This document shows positions 53,366 through 61,932 of a DNA stretch of 64,000 nt, one piece after another. The position numbers were made by a program, and so were the translations under genes. The notes beneath the pieces are model-generated. The model searched no databases. It had not been told where the DNA came from and saw only the letters and a program-made list of their open reading frames with translations. This DNA is from an uncultured Rhodoferax sp. (GTDB lineage: Bacteria > Pseudomonadota > Gammaproteobacteria > Burkholderiales > Burkholderiaceae_C): contig NZ_CAMIHB010000012.1 in NCBI RefSeq assembly GCF_946221635.1, forward strand, positions 61,823 through 125,822. The letters run 5' to 3'. Position 1 is the first letter of the stretch. Every line of letters starts with the position of its first letter.

Positions 53366-53884
53366 GTGGTCAAGAAATTCATCGATGGATACTGCCAATG
53401 GCTGGGCTACCTGATCGCCGCGGCCTTGGCGCTGATGGTGGTGCTGGTGTTCGGCAATGTGTTCATGCGCTACGCCTTCAACTCGGGGTTCACCATTTCC
53501 GAGGAGCTGTCGCGCTGGCTGTTCGTCTGGGTGACTTTTCTGGGCGCCGTAATCGCCCTGCGCGATAACGCCCACCTGGGCACCGACATGCTGGTCGGTC
53601 GCCTGGGGCCCAATGGCAAGCGCCTGCTGATGGGGGCGTCGCTGCTGCTCATGGTCTTCTGCCTGTGGCTGATCTTCAAGGGCACCTACGACCAGTTCAT
53701 GGTCAACAAGGACTCCGAGAGCCCCGTGATGGAAGTGTCCATGGGCTGGTTCTATGCCGGCGGCATGGTGTTCTCCGCGCTCAGTGCGCCCATCCTCTTG
53801 CTGCAGCTCTGGCGCCTGCTGACGGGTCAGGTCCGCGATGAGGAACTGATGCTGATCCAGGAATCCGAAGAAGCCGCCCACTGA
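53366..53884 (+). CDS. dctQ: TRAP transporter small permease
   Basis: The 172-residue protein has four TMs and the DctQ-type signature MRYAFNSGFTISEELSRWLFVW. It links the binding protein to the large permease in sodium- or proton-driven uptake of organic acids. GTG 53366 is chosen because GGAGA lies 6 bp upstream; a TTG four codons earlier lies inside that ribosome site. dctM follows after 29 bp. Confidence 0.9.
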   Translation: MVKKFIDGYCQWLGYLIAAALALMVVLVFGNVFMRYAFNSGFTISEELSRWLFVWVTFLGAVIALRDNAHLGTDMLVGRLGPNGKRLLMGASLLLMVFCLWLIFKGTYDQFMVNKDSESPVMEVSMGWFYAGGMVFSALSAPILLLQLWRLLTGQVRDEELMLIQESEEAAH

Positions 53885-53913
53885 GCGTCCACCCCCTAAG
53901 AGACACCAACGAC

Positions 53914-55191
53914 ATGACCATCCTGATTTTTCTGGGCTCCCTGATGGGCGCCATGGCACTGGGTGTGCCGATTGCCTTCTCCCTGCTGCTGTGCGGTGTG
54001 GCACTGATGTGGCACCTCAACATGTTCGACGCGCAGATCCTGGCGCAGAACCTGCTCGAAGGTTCCAACAGCTTCCCGCTGCTGGCCGTGCCCTTCTTCA
54101 TGCTGGCCGGCGAGATCATGAACGCTGGCGGCCTGTCGCGCCGGATCGTCAACTTCGCCATGGCCCTGGTGGGCCATGTGAAAGGCGGCCTCGGCTATGT
54201 GACCATCGTAGCCGCCGTCATCATGGCGTCGCTCTCGGGTTCGGCTGTGGCGGATGCTGCGGCCCTGACCGCGCTGCTGCTGCCCATGATGGTGGCCGCC
54301 GGGCATGACAAGGCGCGCTCGGCCGGCCTGATTGCCTCGGCCGGCATCATTGCGCCCATCATCCCGCCCAGCATCGGCTTTGTGGTGTTCGGGGTGGCGG
54401 CCAATGTGTCCATCTCCAAGCTCTTCATGGCCGGCATCTTTCCGGGCGTGTGGCTGGCGATTTCCCTGGTCCTGACCTGGTGGTGGCTGGTGCGCCGCGA
54501 AGTGGTGGTGCCGCCGCCGCGCAAGTCTGCGGGTGAAGTGGTCGCCGCCCTGCGCGATGCCACCTGGGCCCTGGTGCTGCCCTTCATCATCGTGTTCGGC
54601 CTGAAGTTCGGCATCTTCACACCGACCGAAGCGGCCGTGGTGGCTGCGGTGTACTCGCTCTTCGTCTCCACGCTGGTGTACCGCGAACTGAACTTCAAGA
54701 AGCTGGTGCCCCTGTTCGTCATGGCGGCCAAGACCAGTGCGGTGGTGATGTTCCTGGTGGCGGCGGCCATGGTGTCGGCCTGGCTGATTACGGTGGCGGA
54801 CCTGCCCAGTCAGGTTGTGGCCCTGTTGCAGCCGCTGCTCGACAGCCCGCGCATGCTGATGCTGGCCATCATGGTGCTGACCATGGTGGTGGGTACGGCG
54901 CTGGACATGACGCCCACCATCCTGCTGCTGACGCCCGTGCTCATGCCGGTGGTCAAGGCCGCGGGCATCGACCCGGTGTACTTCGGCGTGCTCTTCATCA
55001 TCAACAACGCCATCGGCCTGATCACGCCACCCGTGGGCACCGTGCTCAATGCCGTGGCCGGTGTGGGCAAGGTCAGCATGGACGAGGTGACCAAGGGGGT
55101 GGTGCCCTTCATGGTTGCGCAGTTCACCATCATGTTCCTCATGGTGGCCTTCCCGCAGCTGGTGATGGTGCCTGCGCGCTGGTTCTATTGA
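53914..55191 (+). CDS. dctM: TRAP transporter large permease
   Basis: The 425-residue DctM-family permease has about 12 TMs. Hallmark segments include NSFPLLAVPFFMLAGEIMNA, ASLSGSAVADAAAL, GIIAPIIPPSIGFVVFG and IGLITPPVGTVLNAVAGV. With the small permease and the DctP gene immediately after it, the three-part transporter is complete. The substrate is inferred from the downstream aroQ-aroE genes as a quinate- or shikimate-like carboxylate. Confidence 0.95.
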   Translation: MTILIFLGSLMGAMALGVPIAFSLLLCGVALMWHLNMFDAQILAQNLLEGSNSFPLLAVPFFMLAGEIMNAGGLSRRIVNFAMALVGHVKGGLGYVTIVAAVIMASLSGSAVADAAALTALLLPMMVAAGHDKARSAGLIASAGIIAPIIPPSIGFVVFGVAANVSISKLFMAGIFPGVWLAISLVLTWWWLVRREVVVPPPRKSAGEVVAALRDATWALVLPFIIVFGLKFGIFTPTEAAVVAAVYSLFVSTLVYRELNFKKLVPLFVMAAKTSAVVMFLVAAAMVSAWLITVADLPSQVVALLQPLLDSPRMLMLAIMVLTMVVGTALDMTPTILLLTPVLMPVVKAAGIDPVYFGVLFIINNAIGLITPPVGTVLNAVAGVGKVSMDEVTKGVVPFMVAQFTIMFLMVAFPQLVMVPARWFY

Positions 55192-55228
55192 TTGCGTTCC
55201 CGTTCCTATTTTTACTCAGGAGACAACT

Positions 55229-56233
55229 ATGAAACGACTGTTCATCCAATCCGTCTTGGCCACTGTTGCGTTGGCCGCCATGGGCATGGCCTCGGCCCAG
55301 GACATCAAGGAGCGCACGCTCAAGTTCGGCCTCAACGGGCCCGAGGGTCACCCCGCCGTGGCCGGCATGAAGAAGTTCGCCGAGGCTGTGGCTGCCAAGT
55401 CCGGCGGCAAGATCAAGGTGCAACTGTTCCTGAACGGAACGCTGGGCAGCGACCAGGCCACCCTGTCCGCCGTGAAGGGCGGCACCGTCGAAATGGCGGT
55501 GATGAACTCCGGCATCCTGGCCAGCGAGGTCAAGGCGCTCGAAGTGTTTGACTTCCCCTTCCTCTTCAACAACGAGAAGGAAGCCGACGCCATCGTGGAC
55601 GGCCCCATCGGCCAGAAGATGCACGCCGCATTGCAGGACAAGGGCGTCGTGGGTCTGTCCTACTGGGAACTGGGTTTCCGCAACATCACCACCGGCAAGA
55701 AGCAGATCACCAAGGTGGAAGACATTGCCGGTCTGAAGCTGCGCGTGATCCCCAACGCCATCAATGTGGACTGGGTCAAGGCCCTGGGTGCCAACCCCAC
55801 ACCGCTGCCGTTCCCTGAGGTCTATGCCGCCCTGGAACAGGGTGCCATCGACGGCCAGGAAAACCCCATTTCCGTGATCGCTGCCAACAAGTTCTGGGAA
55901 GTGCAGAAGAACGTGGCCCTGTCCAACCACCAGTACAACCCCCAGTCCGTGATCTTCAGCAAGAAGGTGTGGGACACCCTGTCCGCCGCCGAGAAGAAGA
56001 TCATTGACGACTCCGCCGACGAAGCGGTGAAGGCCCAGCGCGAAGCCGCCCGCGCCGCGCTGGCCGCCAACCTGGAGCTGCTCAAGAAGAACGGCATGAC
56101 CGTGACCCAGCTGCCTGCGGCCGAGTTGGCCAAGCTGCGTGAAAAGATGAAACCCGTGATCGAGAAGCACAGCGCGGCACTGGGTACCGTGGTTGCGGAC
56201 GTCCAGGCCGAGCTGGCCAAGCTGCGCAAGTAA
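55229..56233 (+). CDS. dctP: TRAP periplasmic solute-binding protein (DctP family)
   Basis: The 334-residue protein has a signal peptide (VLATVALAAMGMASAQ) and the DctP fold. The conserved carboxylate-binding arginine region is GLKLRVIPNAI, and FPEVYAALEQGAIDGQENP is the family hallmark. AGGAGA precedes the start. It captures the transported acid. A strong hairpin follows the gene, which may cut expression of the downstream enzymes relative to the binding protein. Confidence 0.94.
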   Translation: MKRLFIQSVLATVALAAMGMASAQDIKERTLKFGLNGPEGHPAVAGMKKFAEAVAAKSGGKIKVQLFLNGTLGSDQATLSAVKGGTVEMAVMNSGILASEVKALEVFDFPFLFNNEKEADAIVDGPIGQKMHAALQDKGVVGLSYWELGFRNITTGKKQITKVEDIAGLKLRVIPNAINVDWVKALGANPTPLPFPEVYAALEQGAIDGQENPISVIAANKFWEVQKNVALSNHQYNPQSVIFSKKVWDTLSAAEKKIIDDSADEAVKAQREAARAALAANLELLKKNGMTVTQLPAAELAKLREKMKPVIEKHSAALGTVVADVQAELAKLRK

Positions 56234-56244
56234 GCGCAATGCCC

Positions 56245-56277
56245 ATGGGACCGCAGGGCCGCCGCCCGCGGTCCCAT
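56245..56277 (+). terminator. hairpin between dctP and aroQ
   Basis: ATGGGACCGC and its exact complement form a 10-bp stem around a 13-base GC-rich loop, followed by CGTTT. The T tract is short, so it may act as an attenuator or mRNA-end stabiliser more than a full stop. Confidence 0.55.
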
Positions 56278-56309
56278 CGTTTCCCGAGAGTGTTTTGACA
56301 GAGGTACGT

Positions 56310-56756
56310 ATGAAAGTCCTGATGCTGCATGGCATTAACCACAATATGTTCGGCAAACGTGACCCGGTGCAGTACGGCACCGTGACGCTGGACGAAATCA
56401 ACGCCAGCCTGACCAGTCTGGGGCGCGCGCTGGGCGTAGAGGTGGAGGCCTTTCAGACCAATTGCGAAGGCGCCATGTGCGAGCGCATCCACCAGGGCTT
56501 TGCCGACGGTGTGGGTGCAGTGCTCATCAACGCGGGCGCCTGGACGCACTACAGCTACGGTATCCGCGATGCGCTGGCCATCCTGACCTGTCCCATCGTG
56601 GAGCTGCACATGTCCAACATCCATGCCCGCGAAGAGTTCCGCCACAAGTCGGTGTTTGCCGACATCGTCAAGGGCCAGATCTGCGGCTTCGGTGTGGACA
56701 GCTACCTGCTGGCGCTGCGCGCCGGCGTGTCGGCCGCACGGGTGGCGCAGGCATGA
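56310..56756 (+). CDS. aroQ: type II 3-dehydroquinate dehydratase
   Basis: The 148-residue enzyme converts 3-dehydroquinate to 3-dehydroshikimate. The N-terminus (MLHGINHNMFGKRDP) diverges from the usual NGPNLN start, but the active-site residues seem intact. Asn and the loop Arg/Tyr are in NMFGKRDPVQYG, Asn/His/Asp in NAGAWTHYSYGIRDAL, and Glu/His/Arg in VELHMSNIHAREEFRHKS. In a TRAP operon this is probably a catabolic isoform for quinate or dehydroquinate use. Its stop overlaps the next start (ATGA). Confidence 0.88.
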   Translation: MKVLMLHGINHNMFGKRDPVQYGTVTLDEINASLTSLGRALGVEVEAFQTNCEGAMCERIHQGFADGVGAVLINAGAWTHYSYGIRDALAILTCPIVELHMSNIHAREEFRHKSVFADIVKGQICGFGVDSYLLALRAGVSAARVAQA

Positions 56757-57589
56757 TCATCAACGGCCACACCGAAGTCATTGCCCATATTGGCTTCCCC
56801 ACCCACGCCTTCAAGGCACCCATGATTTACAACCCCTGGTTCGAGAAGGCCGGGGCGAATGTGGTGGTGGTACCCATGGGCTGCCAGAGCCCGGACTACG
56901 CCACCTTCCTGCGCAGCGTGTTCAAGCTCTCCAACATCCGCGGCGCGCTCATCACGATGCCGCACAAGGTGCCCACGACCACGCTGGTCGATGAGCTCTC
57001 GCCGACCGCCGCCATTGCCGGTGCCTGCAACGCGGTGCGCCTCGGACCCCAGGGGCAGCTGCAGGGCGACATGTTCGACGGCGCAGGTTTCGTGCGTGGC
57101 GTGCTGCGCAAGGGGCTGGCGCTGCGGGGGGCACGTGCCCTGGTGGTGGGCAGTGGCGGTGTGGGCTCGGCGATTGCCGCCTCCTTGGCGGCGGAAGGCC
57201 TGGGCGCACTGGCCCTTTTTGATGTGAACGCTGCGGCGGCGGAGGGGCTGGCCGCGCGCCTGCGCCAGCACTACCCGCAGTTGGAGGTGCTGACGGGGTC
57301 TACCGACCCCGTGGGCTTTGACCTCGTGGTGAATGCCACCCCCCTGGGCATGAACGAGGGCGACGCCATGCCGCTGGACGTGACACGCCTGGAGTCGCGC
57401 ACCTTTGTGGGCGAGGTGGTCATGAAGACCGAGACCACGGCCTTTCTGGCGGCAGCGATGGCGCGCGGCTGCAAGGTGCAGGTGGGCTCGGACATGCTGT
57501 TCGAGCAGATCCCGGCCTACCTGGAATACTTCGGCTTGCCCAGCACCACGCCAGAGGAGCTGCGGGCGGTGGCACGGCTGCAGTACTAG
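56753..57589 (+). CDS. quinate/shikimate dehydrogenase family protein (second AroE)
   Basis: The 278-residue protein has the AroE layout: a substrate domain with catalytic Lys in ITMPHKVPTTTLVD, AGACNAVRL, then the cofactor motif VVGSGGVGSAIAASL. The usual DNTDG catalytic-Asp block reads GDMFDGAGF, and the substrate-domain start (VIAHIGFPTHAFKAPMIYN) lacks the SxS serines of biosynthetic AroE. A different substrate, such as quinate or another cyclohexane carboxylate, is therefore likely. It is coupled to aroQ and shares a CTAG stop overlap with the convergent MocR gene. Confidence 0.85.
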   Translation: MIINGHTEVIAHIGFPTHAFKAPMIYNPWFEKAGANVVVVPMGCQSPDYATFLRSVFKLSNIRGALITMPHKVPTTTLVDELSPTAAIAGACNAVRLGPQGQLQGDMFDGAGFVRGVLRKGLALRGARALVVGSGGVGSAIAASLAAEGLGALALFDVNAAAAEGLAARLRQHYPQLEVLTGSTDPVGFDLVVNATPLGMNEGDAMPLDVTRLESRTFVGEVVMKTETTAFLAAAMARGCKVQVGSDMLFEQIPAYLEYFGLPSTTPEELRAVARLQY

Positions 57590-59058
57590 ACCTCCACGCT
57601 CCGCCGCGGCAGGGTCTGCACCATCTGCCCCAGGCGGGCAAAGGAGCGCTCGATCTCTTCGGTAAAGGGCCAGCCGCAGTTCACCCGCAGATTACCGTCG
57701 AAACGGCTGGAGTTGGAGAACATGGTGCCTGGCGCGATCACCATGTTTTCCCGCAGGGCGGCGTGGAAGAGGTCGGTGGCCGACAGGCCCTGTGGCAACT
57801 CCACCCACAGCGAGAGCCCGCCGCGCGGTACCGTCAGGCGCGTGCCCTGCGGAAAGTAGCGGGCCACGGCCTGTGCAGTCTGGGTGCGCTGCGTGGCCAG
57901 CGTGGCACGCAGGCGGCGCAGGTAGCGGTCATAGGCCACGGAGCCGATGAAGGCCGCGGCAGCCACCTGTGACAGGCGCTCGTTGCTGCGCGAGGCCGCG
58001 AACTTGAGCATGGCCACGCGGGCGTGCCAGCGCCCCGCGCTGACCCAGCCCAGGCGCAGCCCCGGGGCCAGGCTTTTGTGTAGCGAGGCACAGTACACCA
58101 CATGCCCTGTTTCATCCCAGGACTTGATGGAACGCAGCGGTTCTTCGCGCAATACCGACTCGTCGACCAAGGCACCGTAGGTATCGTCTTCGATCAGCGC
58201 CACATCGTGCTGCTGGCACAGGCGCAGGAGTGCCTGCTTGTGGCTGGCGGGCATGATGCTGCCGGTGGGGTTCTGCAGGTAGGGCACCACCACCACGGCC
58301 TTGATGCCGGGCGCGTTGCGCAGCGCCAGCTCCACCGCGTCCACCGAGATGCCGGTGCGCGGGCTGGTGGGAATCTCCAGCGCCTTCAGGCCCAGGCTTT
58401 CCAGCGTCTGCAGCAGGCCGTAAAAGGTGGGGGACTCCACCGCAATCGTGTCGCCGGGCCGGGCGACGGCGCGCAGGGCAAGGTTCAGGGCCTCGGTGCA
58501 GCCGTTGGTGATCTGGATGTCGTTGGGCGAGAGGTGCATGCCCGCCAGCACCGCGCGCTTGGCCAGCACTTCGCGGAACTCCAGGCTGCCCTGGGGCGGG
58601 GCGGCGCGCACCAGCTGGTCCGGGTGCAGGCGCAGGTTGCGCAGTGCGGCCTGCTGCAGGGCCTGCGCGGGGTAGAGCTCGGGCGCACAACGCGCCACCG
58701 ACAGATTGGTCTTGAAGCGCTGCAGCCGGCCCAGCGCCAGAAACTCGGACACCTTGGCGTGGATGCCCACGTACTGCGCCGGGTCGGGCGCGTGCTGCAT
58801 GGGGGGGTCGTTCACCGGCGCCAGCAGCGAGCGCTCTGGCATGCGCACAAAGTAGCCCGAGCGCGGCCGCGCCTCCAGCCCGCCTTCGGCTTCCAGCAGG
58901 CGGCACACCTGCATGGCGGTGGACAGGCTCACCGCGTGCTGGCGCGTCATGTCGCGCAGCGAGGGCATGCGCTGGCCCGGCAGCAGGCTGCCGGCCTGGA
59001 TGGCGCTGCGGTAGTGCTCGGCCAGTTGCTGGTATTTGGGGGCGGTGGATGGCGTCAT
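57586..59058 (-). CDS. MocR/PdxR-type regulator (GntR HTH fused to aminotransferase fold)
   Basis: The 490-residue protein joins an N-terminal GntR winged helix (QRMPSLRDMTRQHAVSLSTAM) to a class I aminotransferase-like domain with the PLP-lysine in CASLHKSLAPGLRLGW and the ring-Asp region near VVVPYLQNPTGSI. MocR proteins sense PLP or amino compounds and usually act without enzyme activity. The start is ATG 59058; the longer frame upstream overlaps the divergent DUF2917 gene and is not used. The target may be the divergent gene or itself. Confidence 0.9.
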   Translation of the reverse strand: MTPSTAPKYQQLAEHYRSAIQAGSLLPGQRMPSLRDMTRQHAVSLSTAMQVCRLLEAEGGLEARPRSGYFVRMPERSLLAPVNDPPMQHAPDPAQYVGIHAKVSEFLALGRLQRFKTNLSVARCAPELYPAQALQQAALRNLRLHPDQLVRAAPPQGSLEFREVLAKRAVLAGMHLSPNDIQITNGCTEALNLALRAVARPGDTIAVESPTFYGLLQTLESLGLKALEIPTSPRTGISVDAVELALRNAPGIKAVVVVPYLQNPTGSIMPASHKQALLRLCQQHDVALIEDDTYGALVDESVLREEPLRSIKSWDETGHVVYCASLHKSLAPGLRLGWVSAGRWHARVAMLKFAASRSNERLSQVAAAAFIGSVAYDRYLRRLRATLATQRTQTAQAVARYFPQGTRLTVPRGGLSLWVELPQGLSATDLFHAALRENMVIAPGTMFSNSSRFDGNLRVNCGWPFTEEIERSFARLGQMVQTLPRRSVEV

Positions 59059-59230
59059 GGCCTCTGGATCATGCGGGGCTGGGCGGGGGCTGAACAGGTA
59101 CAGACAGACCGAAAACGGACCATAACAGAAGCCGACTTTCTGCACTGTTGCGGTACAGATTGGGGCCGTCTGGCGCTGTTCGCCGCGGCGGCCGACTTTT
59201 ACGCTGGAGGCCCATTCAAGGAGAGTTCCC

Positions 59231-59563
59231 ATGGCTTCCACAACGCGTTCTTCCCCCTTGTTCACCACGCACCTGCAGGCGGCCGAGTCGGTCTGGGAGT
59301 GCATCCCCCGTGGCGCCGAACTGGTGGTGCTGCGCGGCGCCATCTGTGTGCACCAGCGCCAGATGCTGGCCGAGTCCTGGATCGATGTGCCGGTGCACCT
59401 GGAAACCGGCATGCGCTGGCAGGTGCCCAACGGGGGCTGGCTGGAGCTGGAGGCCCATGGCACGGCCTCGGTGGCGGTGTGGCCGGCGGTCAGCGGCTGG
59501 CACTGGCTGGCACAGGCCTTGCGCCGCGGGGGGCGTGGCTTTCGCCGGGCTTTCAGTGCCTGA
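59231..59563 (+). CDS. DUF2917 family protein
   Basis: The 110-residue protein resembles DUF2917, small beta-rich proteins common in Burkholderiales (REQ/MLAESWIDVPVHLETGM region with GWLELEAHG). The function is unknown. AAGGAGA lies 6 bp before ATG 59231. It is divergent from the MocR gene, with 172 bp between starts, and a dispersed repeat follows 2 bp after its stop. Confidence 0.7.
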   Translation: MASTTRSSPLFTTHLQAAESVWECIPRGAELVVLRGAICVHQRQMLAESWIDVPVHLETGMRWQVPNGGWLELEAHGTASVAVWPAVSGWHWLAQALRRGGRGFRRAFSA

Positions 59564-59565
59564 TG

Positions 59566-59614
59566 GGCATCCAGCCCTCGTGTCTATTGCGCGAACAGCT
59601 ATGAAATTCGTAGC
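59566..59614 (-). repeat. dispersed repeat, copy 7
   Basis: On the minus strand it reads GGCGCTACGAATTTCATAGC, TGTTCGCGCA, a spacer, then ACGAGGGCTGGATGC. It fills the gap between the convergent DUF2917 and glycosyltransferase genes. Confidence 0.75.
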
Positions 59615-59632
59615 GCCTTGCGAGCGGCTAGG

Positions 59633-61423
59633 TCAGGGGCGCGCAGGCAGCAGCAGCCATTCCCGCCGGAACAGCCATTGCTCGGGGTACCAGAGGTTGT
59701 CCAGCGTGACCTCGCCTTCCTTGTGCCGGCTTTTCACATGCCAGCGCTGGGCCAGCAGGGTGCAGCGGGGCAGGCAGCTGGGCTGCTCGTCCCGATCGGT
59801 CTGTAGCCAGACCACCGCGTCGAACTCACCCAGCAGCCGCTCCAGGCGTTGGGCCGGGGGCAGGTCGGGGTAGCGTTCGCCGGTGTTGCGGCCTTCGGCG
59901 TCATAGGGCGCAATGCGCGCACCGGGCAGCACGAAGTGGAAGCGCTCGTACTGGCCGGTGAAGCCGTTGGGCACCGCCACGCGCTGGCCGCGCAGCTGGG
60001 CCTGGATGGTGGGGCTGTAGTCGGCCTCGGGCTGGGAGATGGGCGCGACCATCAGGCCAAAGCTGGCGTACACCGCCAGGCAGGCCACCAGGGCGGCATT
60101 GCGCGTCCAGGGTTTGTAGACAAAACCGGCAATAGCCCCCACCAATCCTGCGCCAGAAGCTATCAAAGTCATAGCGCCCTGGGTGGTGCTCGCCATGCCC
60201 ATGCCCGTCATCACCCAGCCGATGCGCCCCAGCATCACCAGCGCCGGCGCGCACACCAGCAGCGTGATCCAGAACCACAGGCGCGGCAGGCGGTCCCACA
60301 CCAGCGCCATGGCAATGGCCAGCGCGGGCATGGCCGGAATCACGTAACGGGCCGAGCGCTGGCTGGGGATGGTGAAGACGATGAGCCAAACCAGCAGCCA
60401 GGCCAGCAGAATCCAGTGCGCAGGGGCCAGCCGGGCGTAGGTGGCACCGCGCAGGCCGCGCCACAGCGCCAGCGCGCAGAAGCCCAGCGCCATGAAGGCC
60501 AGCAGGCCGGCGTTCTCGGGGTAGGCCAGCAGCTGGGTCCACATGGGGTAGGGCCCGGAGAGGGCGGCCTGCCAGTAGCCCATGGTGTTGGACATCTTGC
60601 CGGCGTTCTCGGCCACGACGAATTCCTGCCAGACCTCGGCAGGTCGGGGGTCCAGCACAAACCAGAGCGTAAAAATTCCCAGACCCAGCAGCGTGCTCCA
60701 GGCCAGGCCCGCCGTGGTACGCACCGTGGTGGGCCAGGTGCGGCGCTCGGCCAGCAGGGTGGCGCACCACAGGCCAGCCGCAGCGGGCGCCAGCAGGGCA
60801 AAGGATTTGTAGGCGGCGCCCAGGCCCAGGGCGATGCCGAAGAGCGTGTAGCTGCCCCAGCCCAGCTGCTGCGCGGGCGACTGCGCGGCAATGGATGCAT
60901 GGTCTTGGCGCAGGTGCAGCCACAGCAGCCACCACATGGGCAGCGCCAGCCAGAAGGTCTCAGGCGCGGAGGTGAGGTAGGCGCGGCCGTAGCGGAAGGT
61001 GGAGAAGTACAGCAGGTACAGGGCCGCAGCCACACAGGCGGTGCGCAGCTTGCCCGGCGCGGGCGCCATGCAGTGGGCGAAGAAGGCCAGCAGCGCGGTG
61101 GTGGCCAGGGTGTAGAGCACGCTGGGCAGGCGCAGCGCAAACAGGCTCCAGGCCTGGCCCCAACCGCCGGCCACCATGGCCTGCCAGATCAGCAGGGGCG
61201 GCTTGGTGTTGCGCGTGCCCAGCAGCTCGGATTGCAGCGGCAGCCAGTGGCCGCTTTCGGCGGTCATGCGGGCGATGTGGATGTAGACCATCTCGTCGCC
61301 ATTGGTGGGGGCGTAGGGGCTATCGAGTCCGAACAGGTAGAGTGCAGCCGCTACGAAAACAAGAGCTAGCCACGCAATTTTGGTGCGGGCCGATGGCGTA
61401 TTTCGTTTGAAATCAGTCAGCAT
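59633..61423 (-). CDS. ArnT-like (PMT_2) membrane glycosyltransferase
   Basis: The 596-residue GT-C enzyme has an N-terminal TM and about ten more. The catalytic periplasmic loop after TM1 contains SPYAPTNGDEMVYIHIARM, whose acidic pair corresponds to the D-E motif of ArnT and PMT. TKPPLLIWQAM follows. Such enzymes transfer sugars from polyprenyl-phosphate donors to lipid A or other acceptors in the periplasm. A GtrA flippase-like gene and a heptosyltransferase-like gene lie upstream on the same strand. A dispersed-repeat copy lies inside a TM-encoding part of the gene. Confidence 0.85.
   Translation of the reverse strand: MLTDFKRNTPSARTKIAWLALVFVAAALYLFGLDSPYAPTNGDEMVYIHIARMTAESGHWLPLQSELLGTRNTKPPLLIWQAMVAGGWGQAWSLFALRLPSVLYTLATTALLAFFAHCMAPAPGKLRTACVAAALYLLYFSTFRYGRAYLTSAPETFWLALPMWWLLWLHLRQDHASIAAQSPAQQLGWGSYTLFGIALGLGAAYKSFALLAPAAAGLWCATLLAERRTWPTTVRTTAGLAWSTLLGLGIFTLWFVLDPRPAEVWQEFVVAENAGKMSNTMGYWQAALSGPYPMWTQLLAYPENAGLLAFMALGFCALALWRGLRGATYARLAPAHWILLAWLLVWLIVFTIPSQRSARYVIPAMPALAIAMALVWDRLPRLWFWITLLVCAPALVMLGRIGWVMTGMGMASTTQGAMTLIASGAGLVGAIAGFVYKPWTRNAALVACLAVYASFGLMVAPISQPEADYSPTIQAQLRGQRVAVPNGFTGQYERFHFVLPGARIAPYDAEGRNTGERYPDLPPAQRLERLLGEFDAVVWLQTDRDEQPSCLPRCTLLAQRWHVKSRHKEGEVTLDNLWYPEQWLFRREWLLLPARP
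60130..60178 (-). repeat. dispersed repeat, copy 8, inside the glycosyltransferase gene
   Basis: On the minus strand it reads GGGCGCTATGACTTTGATAG, CTTCTGGCGCA, a spacer, then GGGGGCTATTGCC. In frame it encodes part of a hydrophobic segment (AMTLIASGAGLVGAIAGF, near residues 415-433). Its order and spacing match intergenic copies, though it is more diverged. Confidence 0.6.
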
Positions 61424-61440
61424 GCGCTGCGCCCCGCAGG

Positions 61441-61932
61441 TCAGTCCTGGGGCCGCTTGAAGGTCCAGCGGTCGTTCGCCAGGAAGTTGCTCACGCTGGC
61501 CGCGGCGATGGCGATGATGTTGGCCACGCGGTAGTCCAGGCTGTTGGAGAGCAGCAGGGTCAGCACGTACTGGATGGCGCTGCCAAAGGCCGAGGCGGTG
61601 GCGTATTGGCCGAACTCCATGCCCAGCAGGCGCAGGCTGATGGGCTGGGGCTCATTGGCTTCGAGCAGGCGCACGCGGTCGGCCCAGGTCCAGAGCCGGT
61701 TCCAGGTGAAGTTGTTGAGCGTGGCCAGCGAGATCGCCAGGGCCAGCGAAAAATAAGGCTTCTTGTAGCCGGCTTCGATGGCATTGAAAAGGAACTCGTG
61801 GCCCAGGTGCAGCACGGTCAGGTTGACCACCACACCGCTGGCGCCCACGATGCCGAATTTGATGAAGCGGTAGCGTTCCAGCAGGCCCAGCGCCCAGAGG
61901 GTGAGCCGCTGTACGCGGTGGAGAAATGTCAT
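61441..61932 (-). CDS. GtrA-family membrane protein
   Basis: The 163-residue protein has four TMs in the GtrA pattern (FIKFGIVGASGVVVNLTVLH, NNFTWNRLWTW, AIAAASVSNFLANDRWTFKR). GtrA proteins are thought to flip undecaprenyl-phosphate-linked sugars for periplasmic transferases. That fits the ArnT-like gene 17 bp downstream. The ATG overlaps the stop of the family 9 glycosyltransferase (ATGA). Confidence 0.9.
   Translation of the reverse strand: MTFLHRVQRLTLWALGLLERYRFIKFGIVGASGVVVNLTVLHLGHEFLFNAIEAGYKKPYFSLALAISLATLNNFTWNRLWTWADRVRLLEANEPQPISLRLLGMEFGQYATASAFGSAIQYVLTLLLSNSLDYRVANIIAIAAASVSNFLANDRWTFKRPQD

Noticed and set aside
61340..61380. A ninth dispersed-repeat copy at the start of the ArnT-like gene
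   Set aside because: GCTACGAAAA and GAGCTAGCCACGCA resemble the element, but the GGGGGCTA part is missing and the match is too short to separate from chance.
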